From Streptomyces aurantiacus (GTDB taxonomy: Bacteria > Actinomycetota > Actinomycetes > Streptomycetales > Streptomycetaceae): a stretch of 37,532 nucleotides of DNA. Each line of letters begins with the position of its first letter. The first letter of the stretch is position 1. The notes under the pieces were generated by a model, which worked only from the letters and a program-made list of their open reading frames with translations, searched no databases and had not been told where the DNA came from. This document shows positions 24,200-32,236 of the stretch, one piece after another. Both the position numbers and the translations under genes were made by a program. The stretch is taken from positions 1 through 37,532 of the forward strand of contig NZ_LIPP01000001.1 in the NCBI RefSeq assembly GCF_001418335.1, read 5' to 3'.

Positions 24200-26023
24200 A
24201 TGGACGTTATGGGGGACAAGGCAACTCTGTTGGAAACAGGGCGGTTTGTTCAGCCTTCCGACCGGGACGAGACCGGTGAGGCTGTGGAGGAGGCTCGTCA
24301 ACGGCTCGCCGCGGAAGAGGGCGACGCCGAGGCGATGAGTGTCCTCGGAGCCATGCTGCTCCGCCGCGGTGATCTCGACGGGGCCGAGCCGCAGCTGCGC
24401 GCTGCCACCGCGGCCGGTGACCGGGCCGCCGCCAACAACCTCGGTGTCCTCCTGCACCAGCGCGGATACGCGGAGGAGGCGGCCGGCTGGTGGCGGATCG
24501 CCGCCGTCGCGGGCTCCGCGGCCGCCGCACACGCACTGGGGCGCCACCACCGCGAGCGCGGCGACGAGCCCGCCGCCGAGTACTGGCTGCGCCAGTCCGC
24601 CGAGCAGGGCCACGCCCTCGGCGCGTACGCGCTCGCCGATCTCCTGGAGCACCGCGGTGACGCCCGCGCCGAGAACTGGATGCGGGCCGCCGCCGAGCGG
24701 GGCCACCGCGAGGCGGCCTACCGGCTCGCGCGGGCACTCGACCGGACGACCGCGCAGGCGGGTGACACCGACAAGGGGAACGGCAACGGGAACGGGAACG
24801 GCGGCGAGGTGGCCGTCGGCGAGCCGGCCGAGCAGTGGTACCGGCAGGCGGCGGCGCGTGGCCACCGCAGGGCCGCGCTGCACCTCGGGGCGATCCTGGA
24901 GAAGCGTGGGGAGCTGAAGGAGGCCGGGCGCTGGTATCTGACCTCCGCCAAGGACGGCGAGGCGCGGGCCGCCTGTGCGCTGGGGTTCCTGCTGCGGGAC
25001 GCGGGCGACACCGAGAGCGCGGCCGTGTGGTGGCTGAGGGCCGCCCAGGACGGCGACGGTAACGCCGCCAACGCGCTGGGAGCGCTGCACGCCCAGCGGG
25101 GTGAGACGCAGACCGCCGAGCGCTGGTACCGGGCCGCGATGGACGCAGGCGACGTGAACGGCGCGTACAACCTCGGGCTGCTCTGCGCCGAGCAGGCGCG
25201 CACCGCCCAGGCCGAACAGTGGTACCGGCGGGCGGCGTACGCGGGGCACCGCGAGGCGGCGAACGCCCTGGCCATCCTGCTGCTCCAGGTCGGCGACGCT
25301 GCCGGAGCCGAGCCGTGGTTCTCCAAGGCGGCGGAGGCCGGCAGCGTCGACGCCGCGTTCAACCTCGGGATCCTGCACGCGGGGCGGGGCGAGGACGCGG
25401 CGGCGCTGCGGTGGTACGAACGGGCCGCCGCCGCCGGGCACGCCGAGGCCGCGCTCCAGGTCGGGATCGCCCGGCTCCGGGACGGCGACGAGGGAGCCGC
25501 CGAGCGGCATCTCCGGTGTGCCGCGGGAGGCGGCAGCGCGGAGGGGGCCTACCGGCTGGCGACCGTCCTCGACGCCCGGCGTCCCCCCACGCCCGCGCAC
25601 GAGCTGGGGGAGCCGACCGTCGAGAAGAGCGAGTGCGAGGAGTGGTACGAGCGGGCCGCTTCCCAGGGGCACCGGCGGGCGCAGGTGCGCGTGGGGATGC
25701 TGGCGTCCGCCCGCGGGGACGTCGTGGAGGCGGCCCGCTGGTACCGGGAGGCCGCGGAGGCGGGGTCCCGGAACGGGGCGTTCAACCTGGGGCTGCTGCT
25801 GGTCCGGGAGGGGAGTGAGCCGGAGGCCGCCCTGTGGTGGACCCGGGCCGCCGACGCGGGGCACGGGCGGGCGGCGTTGCGGCTCGCGCTTGTCTACGCG
25901 CGTCGTGGGGAGCTGGTGGAGGGGCAGCGGTGGGCCGATCGGGCGGTGTCGCTCGGGCCCGGTGAGGTGTCGGAGCGGGCGGCGCGGTTGCGGGATGCGT
26001 TGCGGCAGGAGTTGTCCGCGTGA
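24200..26023 (+). CDS. Sel1-like / TPR repeat protein
   Basis: A 607-residue protein made almost wholly of Sel1-like repeats (about 36 residues each). Units such as AAYNLGVLLHQRGYAEEAAGWW and GAYNLGLLCAEQARTAQAEQWY-type pairs of helices recur about 13-15 times. They form a solenoid scaffold for protein binding. No signal peptide is visible. ATG 24200 has AGGTGG a few bases upstream; ATG 24209 is an in-frame alternative. A 10-residue Gly/Asn insertion (GNGNGNGNGG, about residue 194) comes from a short DNA repeat. It lies between two identical initiator tRNA genes. Its partner is unknown; such proteins often act in regulation or secretion. Confidence 0.9.
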   Translation: MDVMGDKATLLETGRFVQPSDRDETGEAVEEARQRLAAEEGDAEAMSVLGAMLLRRGDLDGAEPQLRAATAAGDRAAANNLGVLLHQRGYAEEAAGWWRIAAVAGSAAAAHALGRHHRERGDEPAAEYWLRQSAEQGHALGAYALADLLEHRGDARAENWMRAAAERGHREAAYRLARALDRTTAQAGDTDKGNGNGNGNGGEVAVGEPAEQWYRQAAARGHRRAALHLGAILEKRGELKEAGRWYLTSAKDGEARAACALGFLLRDAGDTESAAVWWLRAAQDGDGNAANALGALHAQRGETQTAERWYRAAMDAGDVNGAYNLGLLCAEQARTAQAEQWYRRAAYAGHREAANALAILLLQVGDAAGAEPWFSKAAEAGSVDAAFNLGILHAGRGEDAAALRWYERAAAAGHAEAALQVGIARLRDGDEGAAERHLRCAAGGGSAEGAYRLATVLDARRPPTPAHELGEPTVEKSECEEWYERAASQGHRRAQVRVGMLASARGDVVEAARWYREAAEAGSRNGAFNLGLLLVREGSEPEAALWWTRAADAGHGRAALRLALVYARRGELVEGQRWADRAVSLGPGEVSERAARLRDALRQELSA

Positions 26024-26070
26024 CGGAGGTGGGGGGTGGTTTTCACCCCCGCCGCCCCTACCCTTCCCGT

Positions 26071-26150
26071 GCCTTCTGGGGGCTGCGCCCCCAGACCCCC
26101 TATCGGCCTGAACGGCCTCGTCCTCAAACGCCGGACGGGCCGAGTGAGGC
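26071..26150. repeat. Streptomyces-type dispersed intergenic repeat
   Basis: A hairpin, CTGGGGGC-TGC-GCCCCCAG (26076-26094), is followed by CCCCCTATCGGCCTGAACGG and CGTCCTCAAACGCCGGACGG. From memory, the latter block recurs many times between genes in Streptomyces. It lies after the Sel1 gene and probably serves as its terminator. No gene is seen between 26024 and 26226. Confidence 0.65.
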
Positions 26151-26185
26151 CGGCCTCGGCGAAGAGGGGTGCTCGGAGAAGGGAT

Positions 26186-26214
26186 TTGCGCTGGTCGGCG
26201 GGGTGACGTAATGT
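26186..26214 (+). promoter_or_regulatory. Promoter of tRNA-fMet copy 2
   Basis: TTGCGC (26186-26191), a 17-base spacer and TAATGT (26209-26214) match the principal sigma factor consensus fairly well. The tRNA begins 13 bases after the -10, which places the 5' end of the precursor just before it. Confidence 0.6.
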
Positions 26215-26226
26215 TCAGTTCATCGC

Positions 26227-26300
26227 CGCGGGGTGGAGCAGCTCGGTAGCTCGCTGGGCTCATAACCCAGAGGTCGCAGGTTCAAATCCTGTCCCCGCTA
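26227..26300 (+). tRNA. Initiator tRNA-fMet (CAT), copy 2
   Basis: Identical over all 74 bases to the copy at 23861-23934, with the same initiator features (three G-C pairs in the anticodon stem, mismatched first pair). Identity continues six bases beyond the gene (CTGAAG). CCA is not encoded. Confidence 0.95.
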
Positions 26301-26306
26301 CTGAAG

Positions 26307-26343
26307 ACCGAAGGCCCGGAACCAATGGTTCCGGGCCTTCGGT
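26307..26343 (+). terminator. Terminator of tRNA-fMet copy 2
   Basis: ACCGAAGGCCCGGAACC (26307-26323) pairs perfectly over 17 bases with 26327-26343 around AAT, followed by GTTTC. It differs in sequence from the copy 1 terminator although the tRNA genes are identical. Confidence 0.85.
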
Positions 26344-26400
26344 GTTTCGCGAAACCCTGTCCGAGGGTGATGGTGCGTGAGTTCTGGGTGCGGCGTGCGG

Positions 26401-26829
26401 TCAGGCCGTCGTCGTCGTCGCCGCGCAGTTCGGGCAGACGCCGCGGTACGTCACCTCTACGTCCGAGACCGTGAAGCCGAAGCGCTCGGAGTCGGGTAGG
26501 TCCGCCAGCGGGTTTCCGCCCGGGTGTACGTCCTTGATCGCGCCGCACTGGGCGCAGACCAGGTGGTGGTGCGGCCGGTGGGCGTTCGGGTCGTACCGCT
26601 TCGCGCGCTTGTCCGTGGCGACTTCCAGCACCTCGCCGAGCGAGACCAGCTCGCCCAGGGTGTTGTAGACGGTCGCCCGGGAGATCTCCGGAAGCTTCAC
26701 GACAGCGCGCGAGTGCACCTCGTCGGCCGTCAGGTGGACGTGGTCGCCGTCGAGGACCTCAGCCACGACACGCCGCTGCGCGGTCATGCGCCAGCCGCGT
26801 CCGCGCAGTCGTTCCAACAGGTCGCTCAT
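26401..26829 (-). CDS. Fur-family peroxide regulator (CatR/PerR-like)
   Basis: A 142-residue Fur-family repressor. It has an N-terminal winged helix (RMTAQRRVVAEVL, ISRATVYNTLGEL) and a C-terminal dimer/metal domain with HHHLVCAQCG and GVCPNCA. The two CxxC pairs (Cys 92/95 and 132/135) are the structural zinc site. The neighbouring catalase, transcribed divergently, points to a CatR-type role: repression lifted when peroxide oxidises the regulatory metal site. In S. coelicolor I recall that the orthologue at this locus is called CatR. No ribosome site precedes ATG 26829, so the mRNA may be leaderless, with TTAAGC about eight bases upstream as a -10. Confidence 0.88.
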   Translation of the reverse strand: MSDLLERLRGRGWRMTAQRRVVAEVLDGDHVHLTADEVHSRAVVKLPEISRATVYNTLGELVSLGEVLEVATDKRAKRYDPNAHRPHHHLVCAQCGAIKDVHPGGNPLADLPDSERFGFTVSDVEVTYRGVCPNCAATTTTA

Positions 26830-26835
26830 ACGGCA

Positions 26836-26917
26836 GAGCTTAACAGCTGCTGGACCAGATCCCGAACAGGTGTGACTTTGGAGCTTAACTTGACTTAGAC
26901 CTTGTCCATTGTAGGAT
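26836..26917. promoter_or_regulatory. Divergent catR-catalase control region: repeated GAGCTTAAC and catalase promoter
   Basis: GAGCTTAAC occurs at 26836-26844, over the likely -10 of the regulator gene, and again at 26881-26889, abutting the catalase -35. The catalase promoter is TTGACT (26890-26895), a 16-base spacer and TAGGAT (26912-26917). Placement over both promoters is what is expected of an operator for an autoregulated peroxide repressor. The repeats are direct, not inverted, so the exact Fur-type box is uncertain. Confidence 0.6.
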
Positions 26918-26990
26918 CGAGATCGACTTTGGTCGGGGCATGAAACTGGCCGAGGAACAGAACTGGTGAGGAATGACGCAGGAGGCGCAC

Positions 26991-28442
26991 GTGACGCAGG
27001 GACCGCTTACGACGGAGGCCGGCGCGCCGGTGGCCGACAACCAGAACAGCGAGACCGCGGGCGTCGGCGGCCCCGTCCTCGTCCAGGACCAGCTCCTGCT
27101 GGAGAAGCTCGCCCACTTCAACCGCGAGCGCATACCGGAGCGTGTGGTGCACGCCCGTGGCGCCGCCGCCTACGGCACGTTCACGCTCACCCGCGACGTC
27201 TCCCGGTGGACGCGTGCCGCGTTCCTCTCCGAGGTCGGCAAGCAGACCGAGACCTTCCTGCGCTTCTCGACCGTGGCCGGCAACCTCGGCTCGGCCGACG
27301 CCGTCCGCGATCCGCGCGGCTGGGCGCTGAAGTTCTACACCGAGGACGGCAACTACGACCTCGTCGGCAACAACACCCCGGTGTTCTTCGTCAAGGACGC
27401 CATCAAGTTCCCCGACTTCATCCACACGCAGAAGCGCGACCCGTACACCGGCTCGCAGGAAGCCGACAACGTGTGGGACTTCTGGGGCCTTTCGCCCGAG
27501 TCCACGCACCAGGTGACCTGGCTCTTCGGCGACCGCGGCATCCCCGCCTCGTACCGCCACATGAACGGGTACGGCTCGCACACCTACCAGTGGAACAACG
27601 AGGCCGGCGAGGCCTTCTGGGTCAAGTACCACTTCAAGACCGACCAGGGCATCAGGAACCTGACGACCGAGGAGGCCGTGAAGGTCTCCGGTCTCGACCC
27701 CGACTCGCACCAGCGGGACCTGCGTGAGTCGATCGAGCGCGGCGACTTCCCGTCCTGGACCGTGCAGGTGCAGATCATGCCGGTGGCCGACGCGGCCGGG
27801 TACCGCTTCAACCCGTTCGACCTCACCAAGGTGTGGCCGCACGAGGACTACCCGCCGATCGAGATCGGCAGGCTGGAGCTCAACCGCAACCCGGAGAACG
27901 TCTTCGCCGAGGTCGAGCAGTCCATCTTCAGCCCCGCGAACTTCGTGCCGGGTATCGGGCCCTCGCCCGACAAGATGCTCCAGGGCCGTCTCTTCGCGTA
28001 CGGCGACGCCCACCGCTACCGCGTCGGCATCAACGCCGCCAACCTGCCGGTGAACCGCCCGCACGCCGCCGAGGCGCGTACCAACTCACGTGACGGCTTC
28101 CTGTACGACGGCCGCCACAAGGGTGCCAAGAACTACGAGCCGAACAGCTTCGGCGGACCCGTCCAGACGGACCGGCCGCTCTGGCAGAGCACCCCGGTCA
28201 CCGGCGCCACCGGCAACCACGAGGCTCCCTCGCACGCCGAGGACAACGACTTCGTACAGGCGGGCGACCTCTACCGCCTGATGTCCGAGGGGGAGAAGGA
28301 CCGCCTGGTCGACAACCTGGCGGGCTTCATCGCCAAGGTCTCGCGCGACGACATCGCCGAGCGCGCGATCGGCAACTTCCGTCAGGCCGACGGAGACTTC
28401 GGCAAGCGGCTGGAGGCCGCGGTCCAGGAACTGCGCGGCTGA
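26991..28442 (+). CDS. katA: Monofunctional haem catalase
   Basis: A 483-residue small-subunit catalase that converts hydrogen peroxide to water and oxygen in the cytosol. It has the active-site histidine in [14 protein letters not shown] (His 54), the distal asparagine in [11 protein letters not shown], and the proximal haem tyrosine in [14 protein letters not shown]. Length fits the small-subunit class. I chose GTG 26991 because GGAGG lies five bases upstream; ATG 26973 in frame would add six residues but has its ribosome site almost touching. It is divergent from the Fur-family regulator and ends in a strong stem-loop. The symbol is by function; the S. coelicolor counterpart is called catA. 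Confidence 0.95.
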   Translation: MTQGPLTTEAGAPVADNQNSETAGVGGPVLVQDQLLLEKLAHFNRERIPERVVHARGAAAYGTFTLTRDVSRWTRAAFLSEVGKQTETFLRFSTVAGNLGSADAVRDPRGWALKFYTEDGNYDLVGNNTPVFFVKDAIKFPDFIHTQKRDPYTGSQEADNVWDFWGLSPESTHQVTWLFGDRGIPASYRHMNGYGSHTYQWNNEAGEAFWVKYHFKTDQGIRNLTTEEAVKVSGLDPDSHQRDLRESIERGDFPSWTVQVQIMPVADAAGYRFNPFDLTKVWPHEDYPPIEIGRLELNRNPENVFAEVEQSIFSPANFVPGIGPSPDKMLQGRLFAYGDAHRYRVGINAANLPVNRPHAAEARTNSRDGFLYDGRHKGAKNYEPNSFGGPVQTDRPLWQSTPVTGATGNHEAPSHAEDNDFVQAGDLYRLMSEGEKDRLVDNLAGFIAKVSRDDIAERAIGNFRQADGDFGKRLEAAVQELRG

Positions 28443-28470
28443 TACCGGCACTGGATCGCTTGTCGTAGAG

Positions 28471-28509
28471 AGCGGGCCGGCTCCCCTCGCACTGGGGAGC
28501 CGGCCCGCT
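28471..28509. terminator. Bidirectional stem-loop between catalase and CBS genes
   Basis: AGCGGGCCGGCTCCCC (28471-28486) pairs perfectly over 16 bases with 28494-28509 around TCGCACT. It lies 28 bases after the catalase stop and 26 bases after the end of the convergent CBS gene. Confidence 0.85.
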
Positions 28510-28535
28510 TGCCTGTGTGCCGCTGCCGCCGCTGC

Positions 28536-28928
28536 TCAGGCCGGGGCGGGCTGTCGTAGCGGCGCCCAGCAGCGGATGATGTCGCGGACCGAGACGATGC
28601 CGACCGGCTCGCCGCGGTCGAGGACGATGAGATGGCGGAAGCCGCCGTGGGCCATGGCCTGAGCGGCCTCCTCCAACGTCCAGGTAGGGGTGGCGAACAC
28701 CACGTCGTTGGTCGTGTGGGCATGGGCGGGCTCGGTGTCCGGGCTCTGGCCCAGGCCGACGGAGTTGAGGATGTCGCGCTCGGTGAGGATGCCGATCCCG
28801 CTGTCGTCGGGATCGAGGACCACGGCCGCGCCGATACGGCGAGCGGACATCAGCGCGGCGGCCTTCCGGAGGGTGTGGGCGGGGCCGATGGTGAGGACCA
28901 CCGTGCTCATGGCGTCGCGGACGAGCAT
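28536..28928 (-). CDS. Two-CBS-domain protein
   Basis: A 130-residue protein consisting of two CBS domains and little else. The first covers about 1-60 (MLVRDAMSTVVLTIGP, GIGILTERDIL) and the second about 70-125 (FATPTWTLEEAAQAM, PVGIVSVRDIIR). Such proteins bind adenine nucleotides and report energy state. Start ATG 28928 has GGAGG 11 bases upstream; GTG 28940 in frame lies too close to that site. An inverted repeat (28948-28969) sits in front of the gene. The partner is unknown; it is downstream of hisN on the same strand, with 162 bases between. Confidence 0.88.
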   Translation of the reverse strand: MLVRDAMSTVVLTIGPAHTLRKAAALMSARRIGAAVVLDPDDSGIGILTERDILNSVGLGQSPDTEPAHAHTTNDVVFATPTWTLEEAAQAMAHGGFRHLIVLDRGEPVGIVSVRDIIRCWAPLRQPAPA

Positions 28929-28947
28929 GGACGGAGCCACCTCCTAC

Positions 28948-28969
28948 GAATCCGTTCGTTAACGGATTC
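28948..28969. promoter_or_regulatory. Inverted repeat upstream of the CBS gene
   Basis: GAATCCGTT (28948-28956) and AACGGATTC (28961-28969) are perfect complements around CGTT. On the minus strand they are preceded by a tandem pair of CTTGTGAA. It is 20 bases from the start codon, so it could be an operator or a leader hairpin. The rest of the gap to 29090 shows nothing recognisable. Confidence 0.5.
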
Positions 28970-29090
28970 ACAAGTTCACAAGTGAGGGTCCCCCCAGAGT
29001 CGCAGTTAAAGAGAGGGTCAACAAGAGGGCGCGCGCCGCCTGTTCGGGGCGTGCCCCGCGCCCCAGCGCCCCCGGACGACTCCACCCGCC

Positions 29091-29891
29091 TCAGTAGCGC
29101 TGGTTCAGATACCCCAGCAGTTCGTCGTGGAGGATGCCGTTCGACGCCGCCGCGTTGCCGCTGTGCGGGCCCGGGCGGCCGTCGAGGCCGGTGAAGGAAC
29201 CGCCCGCCTCGGTCACCACGATCGAGGTCGCCGCCATGTCCCACAGCGACAGCTCGGGCTCCGCGCAGATGTCGACCGAGCCCTCGGCGACCATCATGTA
29301 CGGCCAGAAGTCGCCGTACGCGCGCGTGCGCCACACCTCGCGGGTCAGGTCCAGGAACCCGTCCAGCAGGCTGCGCTCCTCCCAGCCGCCGAGCGAGGAG
29401 TACGCGAACGAGGCGTCCCGCATGCGTGAGACGTCGGAGACCTTCAGCCGGGACGCGGACGACAGGCTGCGGCCGGTGAACGCGCCGTGGCCCTTCGCCG
29501 CCCACCAGCGACGGGAGAGCGCGGGTGCGGAGACCACGCCGACGACCGGCTGGTAGCCGCCCTCGACCGCCTCCATCAGCGCGATCAGCGTGGCCCAGAC
29601 GGGCACCCCGCGTACGTAGTTCTTGGTGCCGTCGATCGGGTCGATCACCCACCGGCGCGGGCCCGTGCCCTCGACCCCGTACTCCTCGCCGAGGATCGCG
29701 TCGCGCGGCCGTGCCCGGCCGAGATGCCCGCGGATCAGTTCCTCGGCGGCCTTGTCGGCCTCGCTCACCGGCGTCATGTCCGGCTTGGTCTCGACCTTGA
29801 GGTCGAGCGCCTTGAACCGGTCCATCGTCGCGGCGTCGGCGGCGTCCGCCAGGACATGGGCGAGGCGCAGGTCATCGCGATAGTCGGGCAT
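29091..29891 (-). CDS. hisN: Histidinol-phosphatase HisN (inositol monophosphatase family)
   Basis: A 266-residue magnesium-dependent phosphatase of the IMPase family. Metal motifs are GEEYG (Glu 69/70), [12 protein letters not shown] (Asp 84 and 87) and ELSLWDMAA. Actinobacterial members with this [16 protein letters not shown] signature are the histidinol-phosphatases that supply the penultimate step of histidine synthesis, which is why I call HisN and not inositol monophosphatase; the two activities cannot be separated with certainty by eye. ATG 29891 is the first start. An imperfect palindrome (29899-29930) lies directly upstream, in the gap shared with the divergent TetR gene. Confidence 0.9.
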   Translation of the reverse strand: MPDYRDDLRLAHVLADAADAATMDRFKALDLKVETKPDMTPVSEADKAAEELIRGHLGRARPRDAILGEEYGVEGTGPRRWVIDPIDGTKNYVRGVPVWATLIALMEAVEGGYQPVVGVVSAPALSRRWWAAKGHGAFTGRSLSSASRLKVSDVSRMRDASFAYSSLGGWEERSLLDGFLDLTREVWRTRAYGDFWPYMMVAEGSVDICAEPELSLWDMAATSIVVTEAGGSFTGLDGRPGPHSGNAAASNGILHDELLGYLNQRY

Positions 29892-29898
29892 GAGTGAA

Positions 29899-29930
29899 CC
29901 GTATCTTCCGAGTCGCTCGGCGGGATACGG
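29899..29930. promoter_or_regulatory. Imperfect palindrome in the hisN-tetR divergent region
   Basis: CCGTATC and GATACGG (29899-29905, 29924-29930) enclose CCGAG and CTCGG (29908-29912, 29916-29920). It begins eight bases before hisN, where it could bind a regulator or fold in the leader. I cannot assign the protein. Confidence 0.45.
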
Positions 29931-29999
29931 GGGGAGAGGCCGGGGTTGTACCGAAACCGCGAGGCACCCCGTCCGTACCGTCCGTACCGCCGCGAACCC

Positions 30000-30028
30000 T
30001 TGACAGTGCCCGTGTGCGCGTCAACTCT
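30000..30028 (+). promoter_or_regulatory. Candidate promoter of the TetR gene
   Basis: A perfect TTGACA (30000-30005), a 17-base spacer and AACTCT (30023-30028). TTGAC and GTCAA (30020-30024) form a distant inverted pair across the spacer that could be part of an autoregulatory operator. The -10 match is only fair. Confidence 0.4.
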
Positions 30029-30061
30029 GATGCGCAGAGCCGGTCCCCCAGGGAGGCGACG

Positions 30062-30673
30062 ATGCCTGCAGCGCGGGAATCCTTACTGGACGCCGCCTAC
30101 GCGGCGCTCGGACGCCGTCCGTGGTCCGCCGTGCGGATGGTCGACGTCGCCGCCGTCGCCGGGGTGTCCCGGCAGACCCTCTACAACGAGTTCGGGAGCA
30201 AGGAAGGGCTTGCCCGTGCCCTCGTACGGCGGGAGGCCGACGCCTATCTCGCGGGCGTGGAACGGGCTCTGGTGAGCCGTCCCGAACCCCGGGAACGACT
30301 GGCCGCGGCGGCGGAGTGGACGGCGTCCGCGGCGCGCGGGAACGCGCTGGTGCGCGCGATGCTCACGGGGTGCTGGGGAGAGCGGCTGCCCTCGCTGACC
30401 CTGTCCGCCGTGCCGTCGTCGTCGGCCGTGCCGGCGCAACGGCGGGCCGACGGGCCGCTGCCCTCGCCCGGAGACCTGGTGGCGCTGGTACGGGACCGGG
30501 CCGTCGCCTCGCTGGCCGGGCCCGGCGGGTCCAGGTCCGAGGTGGCGGAGCTGGCCCGGGCCTGCGAACTCGCGGTGCGGCTGGGGGTGTCGTGCGTGCT
30601 GGCCCCGGTGGGAGAGGGCGGCACGGCGCGGCTGGTCCGGGACTCGCTGGCCACGGTGCGGTCCGTGGTCTGA
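30062..30673 (+). CDS. TetR family transcriptional regulator
   Basis: A 203-residue TetR-type regulator. The N-terminal helix-turn-helix is clear: SLLDAAYAALGRRPWSAVRM, then VDVAAVAGVSRQTLYNEFGS and KEGLARALV. The C-terminal ligand domain is Ala/Arg/Leu-rich and gives no clue to the ligand. ATG 30062 has GGGAGG about seven bases upstream; longer in-frame starts back to 29894 run through the promoter region. It is convergent with an SMR transporter gene 36 bases away, a common regulator-pump pairing, although control of the pump is only a guess. Confidence 0.88.
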   Translation: MPAARESLLDAAYAALGRRPWSAVRMVDVAAVAGVSRQTLYNEFGSKEGLARALVRREADAYLAGVERALVSRPEPRERLAAAAEWTASAARGNALVRAMLTGCWGERLPSLTLSAVPSSSAVPAQRRADGPLPSPGDLVALVRDRAVASLAGPGGSRSEVAELARACELAVRLGVSCVLAPVGEGGTARLVRDSLATVRSVV

Positions 30674-30709
30674 CCGGTCAGTGGCCCGACGCGTCGGTGG
30701 ACCGACCCG

Positions 30710-31033
30710 TCAGTGGGACGAGCCCGACAACTGCAGGCCGATGACCCCCACGATCACGAACGAGATCGAGACGATCTTCAGCGTGGACACCAGGTCGTCG
30801 AGGAAGATCATGCCGTAGATGGCGGTGCCCGCAGCGCCGATGCCCGTCCACACCGCGTACGCGGGGCCCACGTCGAGCTTCTTCAGGGACAGGGTCAGGA
30901 GACCGAAACTGCCCAGCGCGAAGACGCAGAAGGCGACCGTCGGCCAGAGTCTCGTGAAGCCGTGGGAGAGCTTGAGGCAGACGGCGAAACCCGTCTCCAG
31001 GAATCCCGCCACGACGACCAGCAGCCACGCCAT
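30710..31033 (-). CDS. Small multidrug resistance (SMR) family transporter, SugE-like
   Basis: A 107-residue inner-membrane protein with four predicted helices. The membrane-embedded glutamate is Glu 13 in VVVAGFLETGFAV, as in EmrE and SugE. WTGIGAAGTAIYGMIFLDD and VIVGVIGLQLSGSSH complete the signature. SugE-type members export guanidinium or quaternary ammonium compounds; the exact substrate cannot be read. ATG 31033 has GGGAGG seven bases upstream, and the in-frame GTG/ATG codons before it are rejected on that basis. SMR pumps work as dimers; only one subunit gene is present, consistent with a homodimer. Confidence 0.93.
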   Translation of the reverse strand: MAWLLVVVAGFLETGFAVCLKLSHGFTRLWPTVAFCVFALGSFGLLTLSLKKLDVGPAYAVWTGIGAAGTAIYGMIFLDDLVSTLKIVSISFVIVGVIGLQLSGSSH

Positions 31034-31172
31034 GTGATGCCCTCCCACGCTCCGTGACTGCTTCGTCTCGCTCGGATCCGACTCGGATCCGGCTTGGTGC
31101 GATTATGCCTTTACCGTCGCGGCAGGGATGCAAACAACACAGAGGTCAATTCACGGAGATCAGCCGCACAGA

Positions 31173-31206
31173 GATCACGGTCACGCGGGGATCACGGTCA
31201 CGCGGC
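31173..31206. repeat. 17-bp tandem repeat, two copies
   Basis: GATCACGGTCACGCGGG (31173-31189) is followed by the same sequence with a changed last base (31190-31206), ending two bases before the rsgA stop codon. The remaining gap to the SMR gene contains a GGATCC-centred direct repeat (about 31073-31091) but no clear promoter. Confidence 0.75.
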
Positions 31207-31208
31207 GA

Positions 31209-32219
31209 TCAGTCACCCTCGCGCCGCTCCCGGGTCGACAGCAGCCGGCGCAGCGAGTAGAGGCGTGCCGGGTCCGCGTGCCCCTCCGCCACCCACGCGT
31301 CCAGCGCGCAGTCGGGCTCGTCGTGGCTGCACGCGCGCGGGCAGCCCTCCGTGCCGGGCTCCAGATCGGGGAACGCCTTGATGACCCGTGACGGGTCCAC
31401 ATGGTGCAGACCGAAGGACCGTACGCCCGGGGTGTCGACCACCCAGCCCTCGTCGTCCGGCAGCGGGATCGCGCGCGCCGAGGTCGTGGTGTGCCTGCCG
31501 CGGCCTGTGACCGCGTTGACCACGCCCGTGGACCGCCGCCGCTCCCGCGACACGAGCGCGTTGACCAGCGTCGTCTTGCCGACGCCCGAGTGCCCGACGA
31601 ACGCCGTGATCTTGCCGTCCAGCTGCTTGCGTACGCGGTCCACGGCCTCGCCGCTCTCCAGCTCAGGGCGGCTCGTCACGACGTACGGGACCCCCAGGGC
31701 GCCGTACAGCTCCAGGAGTTCGTCGGGGGACGCGAGGTCCGACTTGGTGAGGACGAGGAGCGGGGCGAGGCCGCCGTCGTACGCCGCCACCAGGCAGCGG
31801 TCGATCAGGCGGGGGCGCGGCTCCGGGTCGGCGAGGGCCGTGACGATGGCCAGCTGGTCGGCGTTGGCGACGACCACTCGCTCGTACGGGTCGTCGTCGT
31901 CGGCCGTGCGGCGCAGGAGCGAGCTCCGCGGCTCGATGCGGACGATCCGGGCGAGGGTGTCCTTCTTGCCGGTCAGGTCGCCGACGATGGCCACCCGGTC
32001 GCCGACGACCGCCGCCTTGCGGCCCAGTTCGCGTGCCTTCATGGCGAAGACCACGCGGTCCTCGACGAGGCACGTCAGCCGGCCCCGGTCGACGGTGAGG
32101 ACCATGCCCTGTGCCGCGTCCTCGTGCTTGGGCCGGATGTTCGTCCGCGGGCGGTTGCCCTTGCGGTTCGGGCGCGAGGGGATGTCGTCCTCGTCGGTGT
32201 GCTTGCCGTAACGGCGCAT
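31209..32219 (-). CDS. rsgA: Ribosome small-subunit GTPase RsgA
   Basis: A 336-residue circularly permuted GTPase that promotes late 30S maturation. The N-terminal region is basic (MRRYGKHTDEDD) with an OB fold. In the permuted order come TKSD (G4), GHSGVGKTTLVN (G1) and VDTPGVR (G3), then a zinc motif with cysteines and histidine in GCPRACSHDEPDC. The start is ATG 32219, supported by the conserved opening; upstream codons overlap the aroA tail. It follows aroA on the same strand, 17 bases after its stop, so the two are probably co-transcribed, as in other actinobacteria. Confidence 0.95.
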   Translation of the reverse strand: MRRYGKHTDEDDIPSRPNRKGNRPRTNIRPKHEDAAQGMVLTVDRGRLTCLVEDRVVFAMKARELGRKAAVVGDRVAIVGDLTGKKDTLARIVRIEPRSSLLRRTADDDDPYERVVVANADQLAIVTALADPEPRPRLIDRCLVAAYDGGLAPLLVLTKSDLASPDELLELYGALGVPYVVTSRPELESGEAVDRVRKQLDGKITAFVGHSGVGKTTLVNALVSRERRRSTGVVNAVTGRGRHTTTSARAIPLPDDEGWVVDTPGVRSFGLHHVDPSRVIKAFPDLEPGTEGCPRACSHDEPDCALDAWVAEGHADPARLYSLRRLLSTRERREGD

Positions 32220-32236
32220 GATCGCGAATCCGCCCG

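Noticed and set aside
24050..26263. 737-codon minus-strand ORF over the Sel1 gene
   Set aside because: Repetitive because the sense gene is repetitive; it also runs through a tRNA gene.
26895..28064. 389-codon minus-strand ORF over the catalase
   Set aside because: Antisense frame of a clear catalase; no motif.
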